Assembly: GCA_017549025.1 (NCBI GenBank)
Contig: JAFYWB010000036.1
Coordinates: 1-64,000 of the forward strand
Length of the DNA stretch: 64,000 nucleotides
Origin: Treponema sp.
GTDB taxonomy: Bacteria > Spirochaetota > Spirochaetia > Treponematales > Treponemataceae
Direction: 5' to 3'
The position numbers and the translations under genes are program-made. Position 1 is the stretch's first letter; the number at the start of each line of letters is the position of its first letter. This document shows, one piece after another, positions 49,773-58,150 of this stretch. The notes under the pieces are model-generated. The model searched no databases, was not told the origin of the DNA, and saw only the letters and a list, made by a program, of their open reading frames with translations.

Positions 49773-50492
49773 CTATTTCTTCTGGAATGGATTGAAAAAA
49801 CCACTTTTTCCCGTTTTAGCGCCCATTTTGAACCACTGGGGTCCTTTCTTAGCATCAAACTTACCAACAATGCTATTGGGAGCGTCCAAAACTTCAAACA
49901 ACCAGCTTGCAAACTGACTGTCAGCTGTGCCGTAATCAGCCTTGGCAAGAACAATCTTCATAGACTCATCTTGGCCAAAGCTCGTTGCCATGGATTCAGC
50001 CAAGCCTCTAAAAGCTCCTTCCGCCATTCCTGGTAAAATTCCCACAGGCTTACTGAAACCACCATTGGCCTCATCACCAGTAGCTTTTTTAAGCACAAAA
50101 ATAATTGTTCCGCCACCCTTTTTCTTAAAACGAGATACAATTTCCCCAACCAAATGGGTATAGCTCGTAATCATTGTATCAATAGCTTTGGAGCAGCTGC
50201 TGGGTGTCAATTCCTCAAAATCACCTGAATACCAATTCGTATCAAAGACAATCACCGCTTCCTGAAATGCCCCGCAAGCATTTTCTGCTTGAAGAATCAC
50301 GGAACGGGCAGACAAAGGTGAATTACGACTCCATTTCGCAGGATAAATATTTTCGGTAATACAGCCATCTTCAAGGTTTTCGGGCATGGTGGCAACAGTA
50401 ATCACAGCTGCTCTGTTACACTTTGTTGCCGCAATGGCAAACTCGTTGCCATCAGGATATTCCTTACCAGCAAAAAGAACACATCTTTCCAT
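49773..50492 (-). CDS. Rossmann-like hypothetical protein
   Basis: A 239-residue protein with a diverged SDR-like Rossmann fold: alternating hydrophobic strands (AAVITVAT, AVIVFDTNWYSGD, GGTIIFVLKKA) and a late KIVLAKADYG. It lacks the TGxxxGIG and YxxxK motifs, so it is unlikely to be an active short-chain dehydrogenase. The C-terminus is basic. I do not recognise a family. It lies between the TraB-like and MgtC-like genes with short gaps. Confidence 0.7.
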   Translation of the reverse strand: MERCVLFAGKEYPDGNEFAIAATKCNRAAVITVATMPENLEDGCITENIYPAKWSRNSPLSARSVILQAENACGAFQEAVIVFDTNWYSGDFEELTPSSCSKAIDTMITSYTHLVGEIVSRFKKKGGGTIIFVLKKATGDEANGGFSKPVGILPGMAEGAFRGLAESMATSFGQDESMKIVLAKADYGTADSQFASWLFEVLDAPNSIVGKFDAKKGPQWFKMGAKTGKSGFFNPFQKK

Positions 50493-50506
50493 AGGTTTTC
50501 TCCAAA

Positions 50507-51703
50507 CTACCGTGCTATTGTGGCCACCAAGGAAGGCACAGCAATAAAGTTACCGATAACACCACCCAAGGATGAGAAGAAGAATACCAACAATACCCGC
50601 AGGATTCTGTTCTTGTAAAATCCCTTGAAGGAAGTAGCATCATCAGACAATCGTTCCATATCCTCCACCTTGGGTTTGTTTATCCACGCCTGCACCAGTC
50701 CAGTAAACAAGCCCACCGCCACCACAGGATTCAAGGTAGCCAAGGGAGCTCCCACAAAGCCAGCCACCACCGTGATGATATGGCCTCCTGCTAGCAATGT
50801 TCCCAAAGCAGCCAGTGAACCATTCCACAAAATCCACTGCACCAGCATGTCCAAGGAAGCCTTTGCACCGCCAGTAAAGAAGCCTGCAACAATAAGTCCT
50901 ACAATCAAAATGGGGAACACGAGCCCCAGTATCTTAGTTCCAATTCCGGCAGGAGGCAGCTGAGAAATATCAGCGGTGTCGGAGGAAGCAGTTCCAGCGG
51001 CCAATGCCTCCAGATGGCGAACAACACCAGGCAAGTGACCAGCACCCAAAACAGCAACGGTCTTTTTTGCAGGAGCTCCATTCACCTGAGCCTCCCAAAT
51101 ATGACTAGCCAAGTAGCGGTCTCGCTCGTCAATGAGAACAGCCTTTACTGCTGGCAGATATTCTGCAATCTCATTCATCATGGAGTCCATTTCGCTTTCA
51201 TTTTTAAGCTTTTCAATTTCTTCAGCAGAAATCTCGGACTTTTCAAAGGCACTAGAAAGCAATACTGCCAGCAGCTTGCATTTTCCCCACAAGGAATTCT
51301 TTGCCCAAGCTCGCTTCAGTGTCATTTGAATGGGACGGTCCACCATCACCGCAGGAATATTCAATTCTTCCGCCACGGCAATGGCAGCCTTCATTTCCTC
51401 TCCTGGCTTTACGCCCACATCGGCTCCCATTCGCTTCTGTAATGAGGAAAGAATCAAGTTGGCCATAAGCACAAAACCCTGACCATTTTTAAGCACCTTG
51501 ACGATATCCAGATTTTTCCATGCCTCAGGATTTTTCATGGAAGCATACCGTTGCTCATCAAGCTCTATGGCTACACAATCAGGCTGTTCAGCTCGAATAG
51601 AGGTGGTAACCTGTACAATGCTTTCCTGAGAAATATGGGCTGTTCCTAAAAGAATGAATTCCCGCCCCTGCAACGTAAGGCGTTTTTCTGTCTGGCTCAT
51701 CAA
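50507..51703 (-). CDS. TraB/PrgY family membrane protein
   Basis: A 398-residue protein. The N-terminal TraB/TIKI-like domain carries LLGTAHISQESI, VAIELDEQRY and VLGAGHLPGV with the GxxH/ExxR-type pattern of the family, some relatives of which are metalloproteases or inhibit pheromone peptides. The C-terminal third has four or five hydrophobic helices (about 250-400). The cellular target is unknown. It ends 14 nt before the Rossmann-like gene and lies 9 nt after the TPR lipoprotein. Confidence 0.88.
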   Translation of the reverse strand: MMSQTEKRLTLQGREFILLGTAHISQESIVQVTTSIRAEQPDCVAIELDEQRYASMKNPEAWKNLDIVKVLKNGQGFVLMANLILSSLQKRMGADVGVKPGEEMKAAIAVAEELNIPAVMVDRPIQMTLKRAWAKNSLWGKCKLLAVLLSSAFEKSEISAEEIEKLKNESEMDSMMNEIAEYLPAVKAVLIDERDRYLASHIWEAQVNGAPAKKTVAVLGAGHLPGVVRHLEALAAGTASSDTADISQLPPAGIGTKILGLVFPILIVGLIVAGFFTGGAKASLDMLVQWILWNGSLAALGTLLAGGHIITVVAGFVGAPLATLNPVVAVGLFTGLVQAWINKPKVEDMERLSDDATSFKGFYKNRILRVLLVFFFSSLGGVIGNFIAVPSLVATIAR

Positions 51704-51712
51704 GGCTCCTTC

Positions 51713-53161
51713 TTATTTCATGCTTTCACCAACAGCCCACTCTGCAAGTCGATACTCAAAGAACATGGGACTGTTAAGGGCAAGGATATCAGTATAATAC
51801 TTTTTTGCCTGAACGTCATTACCATAAATCTCGTTAAACAGGCCGTAATAATACATCATCTTTCCCTTGAGGTTTTTATTTGTTTCATTGGCAATCTTTT
51901 GTGCCACTCGTTGGTCTGCCAAGCCATCGTAATACAGACGCAGCATCACGTATTCAAGACTGTCAGTGGCCCGATTCTTCATTATCTTAGTTAAGAATGC
52001 CTTACAATCCTTTGTATTGTTTTCCTTCAAATAGGTTGCTGCAATCATCAACGGATAGGAAATGTTATCAGAATAAGCAGTATATGCCTTTTGAAAGGCA
52101 GCTCGAGCCTCTGCATAATTCTTCTTGTTCCAAGCCAACATTCCAATGGATTCATAGGCAAAGTAATACTTTGGATTATACTGAACCACCTTACGATACA
52201 TTTCCAAGGATTCATCAAGACGATTTTGCTCGTCGTACAAGCCTGCAAGGTAAGCATATCCCAAGAAATAATCTGGCTTTAAATCCTTTGCCTTAATCCA
52301 AGCATTTTCTGCTTCCTGATATTTTCCCTGATAGCGAAGATACTGGCCATAGTCCAGCCAATAGTCGAGGATATCATCATCAATGGCAATGGCCTTCTCG
52401 ATGTTCTTTGTGGCAGAATAATAGTTCTCATCCACTGCATCCAGCTTACCCAAGAAGGAATAGGCAATGCTATTGTCGGGATCCAGCTCCAGAATCTTGT
52501 TAAAGGCACTGCGAGAAGCTCTATCATCACCATTATAATAGGAAGCTTGACCATAACCAGACAAAGCATCAATGTGATTTGGGTCTCCCTCCAAGCCCTT
52601 GCGATAATACTGACCAGCCAGCTTGTAGTTTCTCTTGAGCATTTGGTCATCGGCCAAGGCTACGTTGGCATCGCTATTGGTGGGGTCGTTCTTCAAAAGC
52701 TCCTTCAGCTTGGCATTCTTTGTGGAAGAGTCTCCAGAAGCCTTGGCCAACATAATGGAAAGCATCATTACATCGCTATCCTCAGGATGGCTGGCAAGAA
52801 GCTTGTCGGTAACAGCAGAAGCCTCATCCAGCTTCCCAGCAGATATCAGCAAAGATGCATAAATCAGCTGCATATCCAAATCATCCTCATACTCAGGAGG
52901 AAGCTCCTGGAACAAGGCCAAGGCATCTTCTATAGTGCCTTCATCCAATGTTTTTTGCAGACGCTGGGCAAAATTTACTGTAGTGAAGACTTCTGGCTCC
53001 TGTACCGCTGGCTCAGAAATTGAAGAAGCTGACTCTCTCGCTTCTTGAGTTTTAGCAGGTGCATCGCCGCTTGGTGTCTCTGTGGGGGTAGAGCTACAAG
53101 AAAAGAATACAAATGCGCAAAGCCCTACCAAGGCTGCCCATTTCACAAGTTGTTTGTTCAT
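51713..53161 (-). CDS. TPR-repeat lipoprotein
   Basis: A 482-residue exported protein. The lipobox FFSC gives a lipidated Cys at about residue 22, after a hydrophobic h-region. A Ser/Thr/Glu-rich linker leads to about ten tetratricopeptide repeats (for example AGQYYRKGLEGDPNHIDAL and ARAAFQKAYTAYSDN). It likely scaffolds an envelope complex on the periplasmic side. Ribosome-binding site GGAG lies 8 nt upstream. It is divergent from the 53225 gene. Confidence 0.9.
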   Translation of the reverse strand: MNKQLVKWAALVGLCAFVFFSCSSTPTETPSGDAPAKTQEARESASSISEPAVQEPEVFTTVNFAQRLQKTLDEGTIEDALALFQELPPEYEDDLDMQLIYASLLISAGKLDEASAVTDKLLASHPEDSDVMMLSIMLAKASGDSSTKNAKLKELLKNDPTNSDANVALADDQMLKRNYKLAGQYYRKGLEGDPNHIDALSGYGQASYYNGDDRASRSAFNKILELDPDNSIAYSFLGKLDAVDENYYSATKNIEKAIAIDDDILDYWLDYGQYLRYQGKYQEAENAWIKAKDLKPDYFLGYAYLAGLYDEQNRLDESLEMYRKVVQYNPKYYFAYESIGMLAWNKKNYAEARAAFQKAYTAYSDNISYPLMIAATYLKENNTKDCKAFLTKIMKNRATDSLEYVMLRLYYDGLADQRVAQKIANETNKNLKGKMMYYYGLFNEIYGNDVQAKKYYTDILALNSPMFFEYRLAEWAVGESMK

Positions 53162-53188
53162 ACTGACTCCATTTTTTCCTTAGGATAG

Positions 53189-53217
53189 TTGATTTTGTCG
53201 CCGTCATTAGCTAAACT
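53189..53217 (+). promoter_or_regulatory. Promoter of the periplasmic protein gene at 53225
   Basis: TTGATT (53189-53194), 17-nt spacer, TAAACT (53212-53217), then 7 nt to the ATG at 53225 without a Shine-Dalgarno sequence. The TTG that would open the longer frame is the -35 box itself. Confidence 0.65.
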
Positions 53218-53224
53218 GATACAA

Positions 53225-55027
53225 ATGAGTAAACATCCTATCCGAAAGTTTATTGGACTGAGTGTCCTTTATAGCCTTATTATTCTCGGCATTTTTCTCC
53301 TTCAATTTAGAAGCGAAACAGCTGTATCCCAATCATTTGGTGGATTACGCCTCCAGTTGGTAGAAACCCAAGCTGAATCCCAGCAGAAAAAGCTGAAGAA
53401 TACCTTCCAATCCACATACAAAGGATTGAATCTTTTTGCTGATGACCAAAATCCCGCCATCATCACCAAAGCTGATGGAACAACTCAGGAAATCAAGCTG
53501 CAAAGCTGGCAGCAATTGGATGACTCAAACTTTATCCTGAACTTTGACCAAGACATTGCACTGCAGTTTTCCGTTCGGGGAGACGGAGCTAGTGACTTTC
53601 TTTCCCTAGAGGCTCAGCTACCAGAAGATATTGAAAATATTGCCTTGTCTTATAAACCCACCAGTGGCTATCTCGTTACAGAACAAACTCCACGAAAAGT
53701 TATTCTCAGCTCAAAGAACCAGCAGTACGAAATTTCTGCATCAGAAATTACCCCAGTATATCTGGTACTCAGTGACAAGGAGCAGTTTGCTACCTACAGT
53801 TTGTTTGACCCCCTCAATGCCTTTGAGTTCTCCATGACCACTGTTCTGCCACTGGCTGCTGAAACAACCTTTACAGAAACCATCAGCAAGTTTAAGAGTG
53901 ATTTTATCCAGCTGGCCTCACAGTCCTTGTCAGACACCTCCACGGAGCAGCTAGTAGTGGCTTATGTTGCCGCAATGGCAGAAAATCGCCAATACAAAGA
54001 AGCCATCAACAAGATTCCCAGTAGCCTCAAAACTGGTAGCCGCAGAACCTATTTGTCTGCCCCCTACTTCAACACCCTCGTTTCCATGAATACAAGCTTG
54101 GTTCGCCACATGGAAAACCGAGCCAGCATGATTTCCTATGCCCTGCAGCAGGAAAGCCTTGATATTTTCACCATTCAGGATTTGGCAGAGGTTCTCTGCA
54201 CCATGGAAGGAAAGGATGTTGTGGAAAAACTGTTAGCAATGCCTGCCAATCGTACCGATTTCAATCCCACCATTGCCCAGGCAGCAGGAATCATTAACAC
54301 CTACACACGACTCCATTCTTTAGATGTAGTTTTGGCACAGATGCTTCAGCCCGTACTGGAAAGCTGCCTTGAAATAATCGCTTCAGCCTGCTCCATCGAA
54401 AACAACGTAATCCGACTGGAAGAAAATGAAGCTTCACTGCCCATTCTAGATTCCATTTCCGTGGGTATGGCCCTTGTTTCCTACGGACAGCTTACTGGAA
54501 ACATTGATTACAAGGCTACAGGTAATTTGATTGTAAATTCCTACATCACTCCAGATGTATCATCCAACCTGTACATCATGACAGAGCTGTATCCCATTGT
54601 GGTACCAAACAACCCCTACTATCCTCATATCCAGATTGTAGCCAACACAGCAAAAACAGGAAACAACACACCTGTGTGGGCTTGGACAATCGCTAGGGAT
54701 ATCGCTTATGTAAAGAATTCCAGTGGAGATGTTACCCTCACCATCGACTTCCCCCAAGGAGAAATCAACCATACCATTATCAACGGAATCAAACCCTTCC
54801 GTCGCATCGATATTTACGATATTGCATTCCGTACGGATCCCAAGTTTGAGTCCTACAACTCCTCTGGTTACGTGTACAATGCGGAGACCCAGACCATGTT
54901 CTTAAAGTCTCTCCACAAAGTACAACGGGAAACAGTAAAGCTGTATTACAGTGCAGCAAACACCACCGCTTCTCAGCCAACAGCCCAAACCGAAGCTACA
55001 GCTGAGACGACGGAGGCCCAGCTGTAG
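53225..55027 (+). CDS. Large membrane-anchored periplasmic protein, family unknown
   Basis: A 600-residue protein from the ATG at 53225. One N-terminal TM or signal segment (about 12-31) is followed by a beta-rich region (about 60-240), an all-helical middle (about 240-460) resembling an alpha/alpha toroid, and a beta-rich C-terminal domain to about 575 with an Ala/Thr/Glu tail. I do not recognise the family. The start is fixed by the promoter, whose -35 box contains the earlier TTG codon. Divergent from the TPR lipoprotein. Confidence 0.78.
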   Translation: MSKHPIRKFIGLSVLYSLIILGIFLLQFRSETAVSQSFGGLRLQLVETQAESQQKKLKNTFQSTYKGLNLFADDQNPAIITKADGTTQEIKLQSWQQLDDSNFILNFDQDIALQFSVRGDGASDFLSLEAQLPEDIENIALSYKPTSGYLVTEQTPRKVILSSKNQQYEISASEITPVYLVLSDKEQFATYSLFDPLNAFEFSMTTVLPLAAETTFTETISKFKSDFIQLASQSLSDTSTEQLVVAYVAAMAENRQYKEAINKIPSSLKTGSRRTYLSAPYFNTLVSMNTSLVRHMENRASMISYALQQESLDIFTIQDLAEVLCTMEGKDVVEKLLAMPANRTDFNPTIAQAAGIINTYTRLHSLDVVLAQMLQPVLESCLEIIASACSIENNVIRLEENEASLPILDSISVGMALVSYGQLTGNIDYKATGNLIVNSYITPDVSSNLYIMTELYPIVVPNNPYYPHIQIVANTAKTGNNTPVWAWTIARDIAYVKNSSGDVTLTIDFPQGEINHTIINGIKPFRRIDIYDIAFRTDPKFESYNSSGYVYNAETQTMFLKSLHKVQRETVKLYYSAANTTASQPTAQTEATAETTEAQL

Positions 55028-55103
55028 TACCAGTTTAAACATCACGATGTATGTCACAATAACAGAAAAATTTTTCTTTCTTGTACCAATTTTTAGTATT
55101 TTG

Positions 55104-55112
55104 TGATATACT
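55104..55112 (+). promoter_or_regulatory. Extended -10 promoter of the glycosidase-ppx-ppk operon
   Basis: TGATATACT (extended -10) about 21 nt before the GTG start at 55134. AGGAG at 55124-55128 lies 5 nt from the GTG, so this transcript has a leader. Confidence 0.55.
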
Positions 55113-55133
55113 GTAGATTGTATAGGAGCGTCT

Positions 55134-56564
55134 GTGAACAAACGTGATTTTCCCAAAATTCATTTTTATGATCAGGATTTTGTAGATATTTATGATAAGA
55201 CTTGGGCTTGGATTCAAGACTATTGGATTCTGCCCAAGACTGGAGAAAATAGTACTGACGGGTACTTTATTTATCCCCAAAACGATACATATATATTAGA
55301 CCAGCTTGAGTCTATTTTCTCATCATTTTTTCTCGTTTATTCAAACAGAAATTATCCTGCATATCAGAACATAGATTATCTTTATGCACGACAAGAGGTT
55401 GATGGAGCTATCCGTTGGAAATACAATGCCGTAACTGATGCACCTGTTTCCACAGCAACCAATCCAGAGGGAGTTGGAATTCCGCTTTTTGCTTGGGCTG
55501 AATATAACCTGTATCACAAGTCAGGCAACAAGAAGCGTGTAAAAGAAATCATGCCCATTCTCAGAAAATACATGGAATGGATTGATACCACCTTTAAGCA
55601 GGAAAACGGCTTGTACGCTGTTCCTGCAGAAAGCTGTGGTATGTATGATGCTCCACGGGCTGGAACCCATTATCCTGTTGACTTTAACTCTCTGCTGGCC
55701 GTAAACGCCATGTATATGGCTGCTCTGGGTGATATTTTGAACGACAAGGATATTAACTTCCAGTACAAGCGTCAGTATTTTTCTCTTAAAACTCGCATCA
55801 ACTCCATGATGTGGAATGATGACACAGCTTTTTATCACGACCTAGACGAAAAGGCAGAACAGCTCCCCCAGAAGACCATTGCTGGGTTCTTGCCGCTGCT
55901 GGCAGAAATCCCCAACGAAGATAAGGCAACTCAGATGATTGCCCACCTTTCAGATCCTGCCACCTTTGGAACAGACCATCCCTTCCCCACACTATCTGCC
56001 GACAGCCCAGATTTTAGCGAGGCAGGAAACGGTTTCCACGGAAGTGTTTATCCACCCTTTAACTTTATGGTTATCAAGGGACTGGAAAAGTACCAGCGAT
56101 GGGATACTGCACGAGAATGCTCCATTCGACACCTGTACTACATGATTGATGCCATGTTCCCCAATAATCCAGATATAAAGGGTGATCTGTGGGAAGCATA
56201 CCTACCCTGCAAGGAAGGAGTTGCCACCATCGAAGGAGACGAGAATTTCCCACGAAAACGTTATCTCCCCTATGCAGCCCTGTCTACCATTGCCTTGATG
56301 ATTGAGAACGTAATCGGTCTTTCCATCAGCTTGCCACGAAAAACCGTTGACTGGATTATTCCCAACTTGGAGATTATGGGTATTGAAAACCTAGCGCTCA
56401 AGCGAAACCTTATCACCATTTTGTCCAACAAAAGTCAGCGTGGTTGGGAAATCCAGATGGAAAGCGAAAAGCTCTACTACTTTACCATCAATATTTTGGG
56501 CCAAAAGAAAAAGACCTTGCCTATTCCATCTGGTAAGTGTTCAATGCTGATTGACAAGCTCTAG
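55134..56564 (+). CDS. Cytoplasmic (alpha/alpha)6-barrel glycosidase-like protein
   Basis: A 476-residue protein resembling the GH37/GH63 and MGH1-like group. Markers are PQNDTYILDQLESIFSSFF, RQEVDGAIRWKY, LFAWAEYNLYHKSGNKKRV, the acid/base region GLYAVPAESCGMYDAPR and the C-terminal GDLWEAYLPCKEG. No signal peptide is present, so it would act in the cytoplasm. The exact substrate is not predictable. The start is GTG with AGGAG upstream. It ends 3 nt before ppx, which ties it to polyphosphate genes. Confidence 0.82.
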   Translation: MNKRDFPKIHFYDQDFVDIYDKTWAWIQDYWILPKTGENSTDGYFIYPQNDTYILDQLESIFSSFFLVYSNRNYPAYQNIDYLYARQEVDGAIRWKYNAVTDAPVSTATNPEGVGIPLFAWAEYNLYHKSGNKKRVKEIMPILRKYMEWIDTTFKQENGLYAVPAESCGMYDAPRAGTHYPVDFNSLLAVNAMYMAALGDILNDKDINFQYKRQYFSLKTRINSMMWNDDTAFYHDLDEKAEQLPQKTIAGFLPLLAEIPNEDKATQMIAHLSDPATFGTDHPFPTLSADSPDFSEAGNGFHGSVYPPFNFMVIKGLEKYQRWDTARECSIRHLYYMIDAMFPNNPDIKGDLWEAYLPCKEGVATIEGDENFPRKRYLPYAALSTIALMIENVIGLSISLPRKTVDWIIPNLEIMGIENLALKRNLITILSNKSQRGWEIQMESEKLYYFTINILGQKKKTLPIPSGKCSMLIDKL

Positions 56565-56567
56565 GAT

Positions 56568-58109
56568 ATGACAGAAACAAAGGCCGTCATTGAAATTGGT
56601 TCCACGGGAATCAGGCTTTTGGTGGTTGAACTGACACAATCAGATTCAGCCACCGCCCCTCAATGGCACACTGTAGATAAGTCGGAGTTGCCCATTCCTC
56701 TGGGCCGAGATGTTTTTACCACAGGAGTGGTATCTCGTGACACCTTGGTAAGCTGTCTACACATAATCTATCGTTTTCAAGAACAGCTTAAGGCTTGGCA
56801 TATTGAACCAGAAAACATTGCAGTTATTGCCACCAGTGCCTTACGAGTAGCACGGAATCGTGATGCGGTGCTGGACAGAATCATGGTAAAGACAGGCTAC
56901 CGAGTTAAGGTGATTGATGGTATTGAGCAGAATCGCCTTATGTACTTGGGAGTTTGGGATGCCTTTGCAGACAACCGAGATGAAATCGAAAGCCACAACG
57001 CCATTATTCTTGAGGTGGGTGGAGGGGCAACCGACATCATGCTTATGGCCCAGGGAAAGATTGCTGGTGTACACACACTAAAACTGGGAACTATTATCAT
57101 TGAACAGCACTTAAAGTCCATGTCCTCTGCCAGAGATACCTATCGTTTTTTGGAAGATTACATCCGAGTCATGCGGAGCTCCATGGATCAGGAGCTGAAT
57201 TTTTCCCACATTACCCAATTTGTGGCCGTAGGACAGGATGCTCAGGTTATTGCAAAAAACTGCGGTGTTCAAATTGGTTCTAAGCTGTGGCGTATCAGTC
57301 GGGAACAGTTTTATGCTTTTACTGATGAAGTGCAATCCTATTCTGCAGAGGAATGTGTGCTGAAATTCAAAATTTCCTACAACGAAGCTCAAACCTTTGC
57401 CATTGCACTCATGACCTACAAGTTCTTCCTACAGTTTACCCATGCAGAGTATATTCTTGTGCCCAACACAAACACTCGTGAAGGACTAATTCTCAGTGTA
57501 ATTCAGCAGCCTAACCAAGAGCTACAGGAAAATTTCTTGAGTCAGATTGCAGCCTCCGCTTGGACCTTAGCCCGACGCTACAAAACTGACCAGCAGCACG
57601 CTGATTCCGTTCGGATTATTGCCTTAAAGCTTTTTGATGGACTGAAGGATGAACTGGGCTTGGCTCCAGAAGGACGAATTATTTTGGAGGTGGCAGCCAT
57701 TCTCCATGATATCGGTGTGTTCATTGGGGTGGACGACCATCACCTTCACAGCAGCTACATCATCAGCAACTCCGATATTTTTGGCTTGAGCCGAGACCAA
57801 CTGGACATGATTTCCCAGATTTCCTATGGACACCGAGGAAAAACCTCTCCTCGTGATTTACCTCACTTTGCAAAGCAGGATAGAGAGACACGAATGACCA
57901 TTCTCAAGCTCACCTCCCTGCTCCGAATTGCCGATGCCCTTGACCGTGGCCACGGGAAAAAAATCCAAGACTTTACCATTGAGTTCCATTCCGATACACT
58001 TATCATTAGATGTGCAGGAGCCCATTCCCTAGCCTTGGAGCAACGAGCCTTGGAAGAAAAAGCCAGCTTATTTGAAGCAGTCTTTGGACACAAGGTTATT
58101 CTGAGCTAG
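56568..58109 (+). CDS. ppx: Exopolyphosphatase / pppGpp phosphatase (Ppx/GppA) with HD domain
   Basis: A 513-residue ASKHA-fold phosphatase. Nucleotide-binding motifs are IEIGSTGIRLLVVEL near the N-terminus and EVGGGATDIMLMAQG at about 145-160. The C-terminal part (about 325-513) is an HD domain with the metal site in AAILHDIGVFIG and SYGHRGK. The enzyme removes phosphate from polyphosphate ends and possibly from pppGpp. It lies directly before ppk, the opposing synthase, so synthesis and breakdown share one transcript. Confidence 0.93.
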   Translation: MTETKAVIEIGSTGIRLLVVELTQSDSATAPQWHTVDKSELPIPLGRDVFTTGVVSRDTLVSCLHIIYRFQEQLKAWHIEPENIAVIATSALRVARNRDAVLDRIMVKTGYRVKVIDGIEQNRLMYLGVWDAFADNRDEIESHNAIILEVGGGATDIMLMAQGKIAGVHTLKLGTIIIEQHLKSMSSARDTYRFLEDYIRVMRSSMDQELNFSHITQFVAVGQDAQVIAKNCGVQIGSKLWRISREQFYAFTDEVQSYSAEECVLKFKISYNEAQTFAIALMTYKFFLQFTHAEYILVPNTNTREGLILSVIQQPNQELQENFLSQIAASAWTLARRYKTDQQHADSVRIIALKLFDGLKDELGLAPEGRIILEVAAILHDIGVFIGVDDHHLHSSYIISNSDIFGLSRDQLDMISQISYGHRGKTSPRDLPHFAKQDRETRMTILKLTSLLRIADALDRGHGKKIQDFTIEFHSDTLIIRCAGAHSLALEQRALEEKASLFEAVFGHKVILS

Positions 58110-58150
58110 GCTGTAGCTAACAGAAAAGATTTTTCAGAGAGACTGATACT

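Noticed and set aside
53189-53224. Longer TTG-initiated start for the 53225 gene
   Set aside because: The TTG is part of the predicted -35 box and has no ribosome-binding site; the ATG at 53225 begins a normal signal-anchor sequence.
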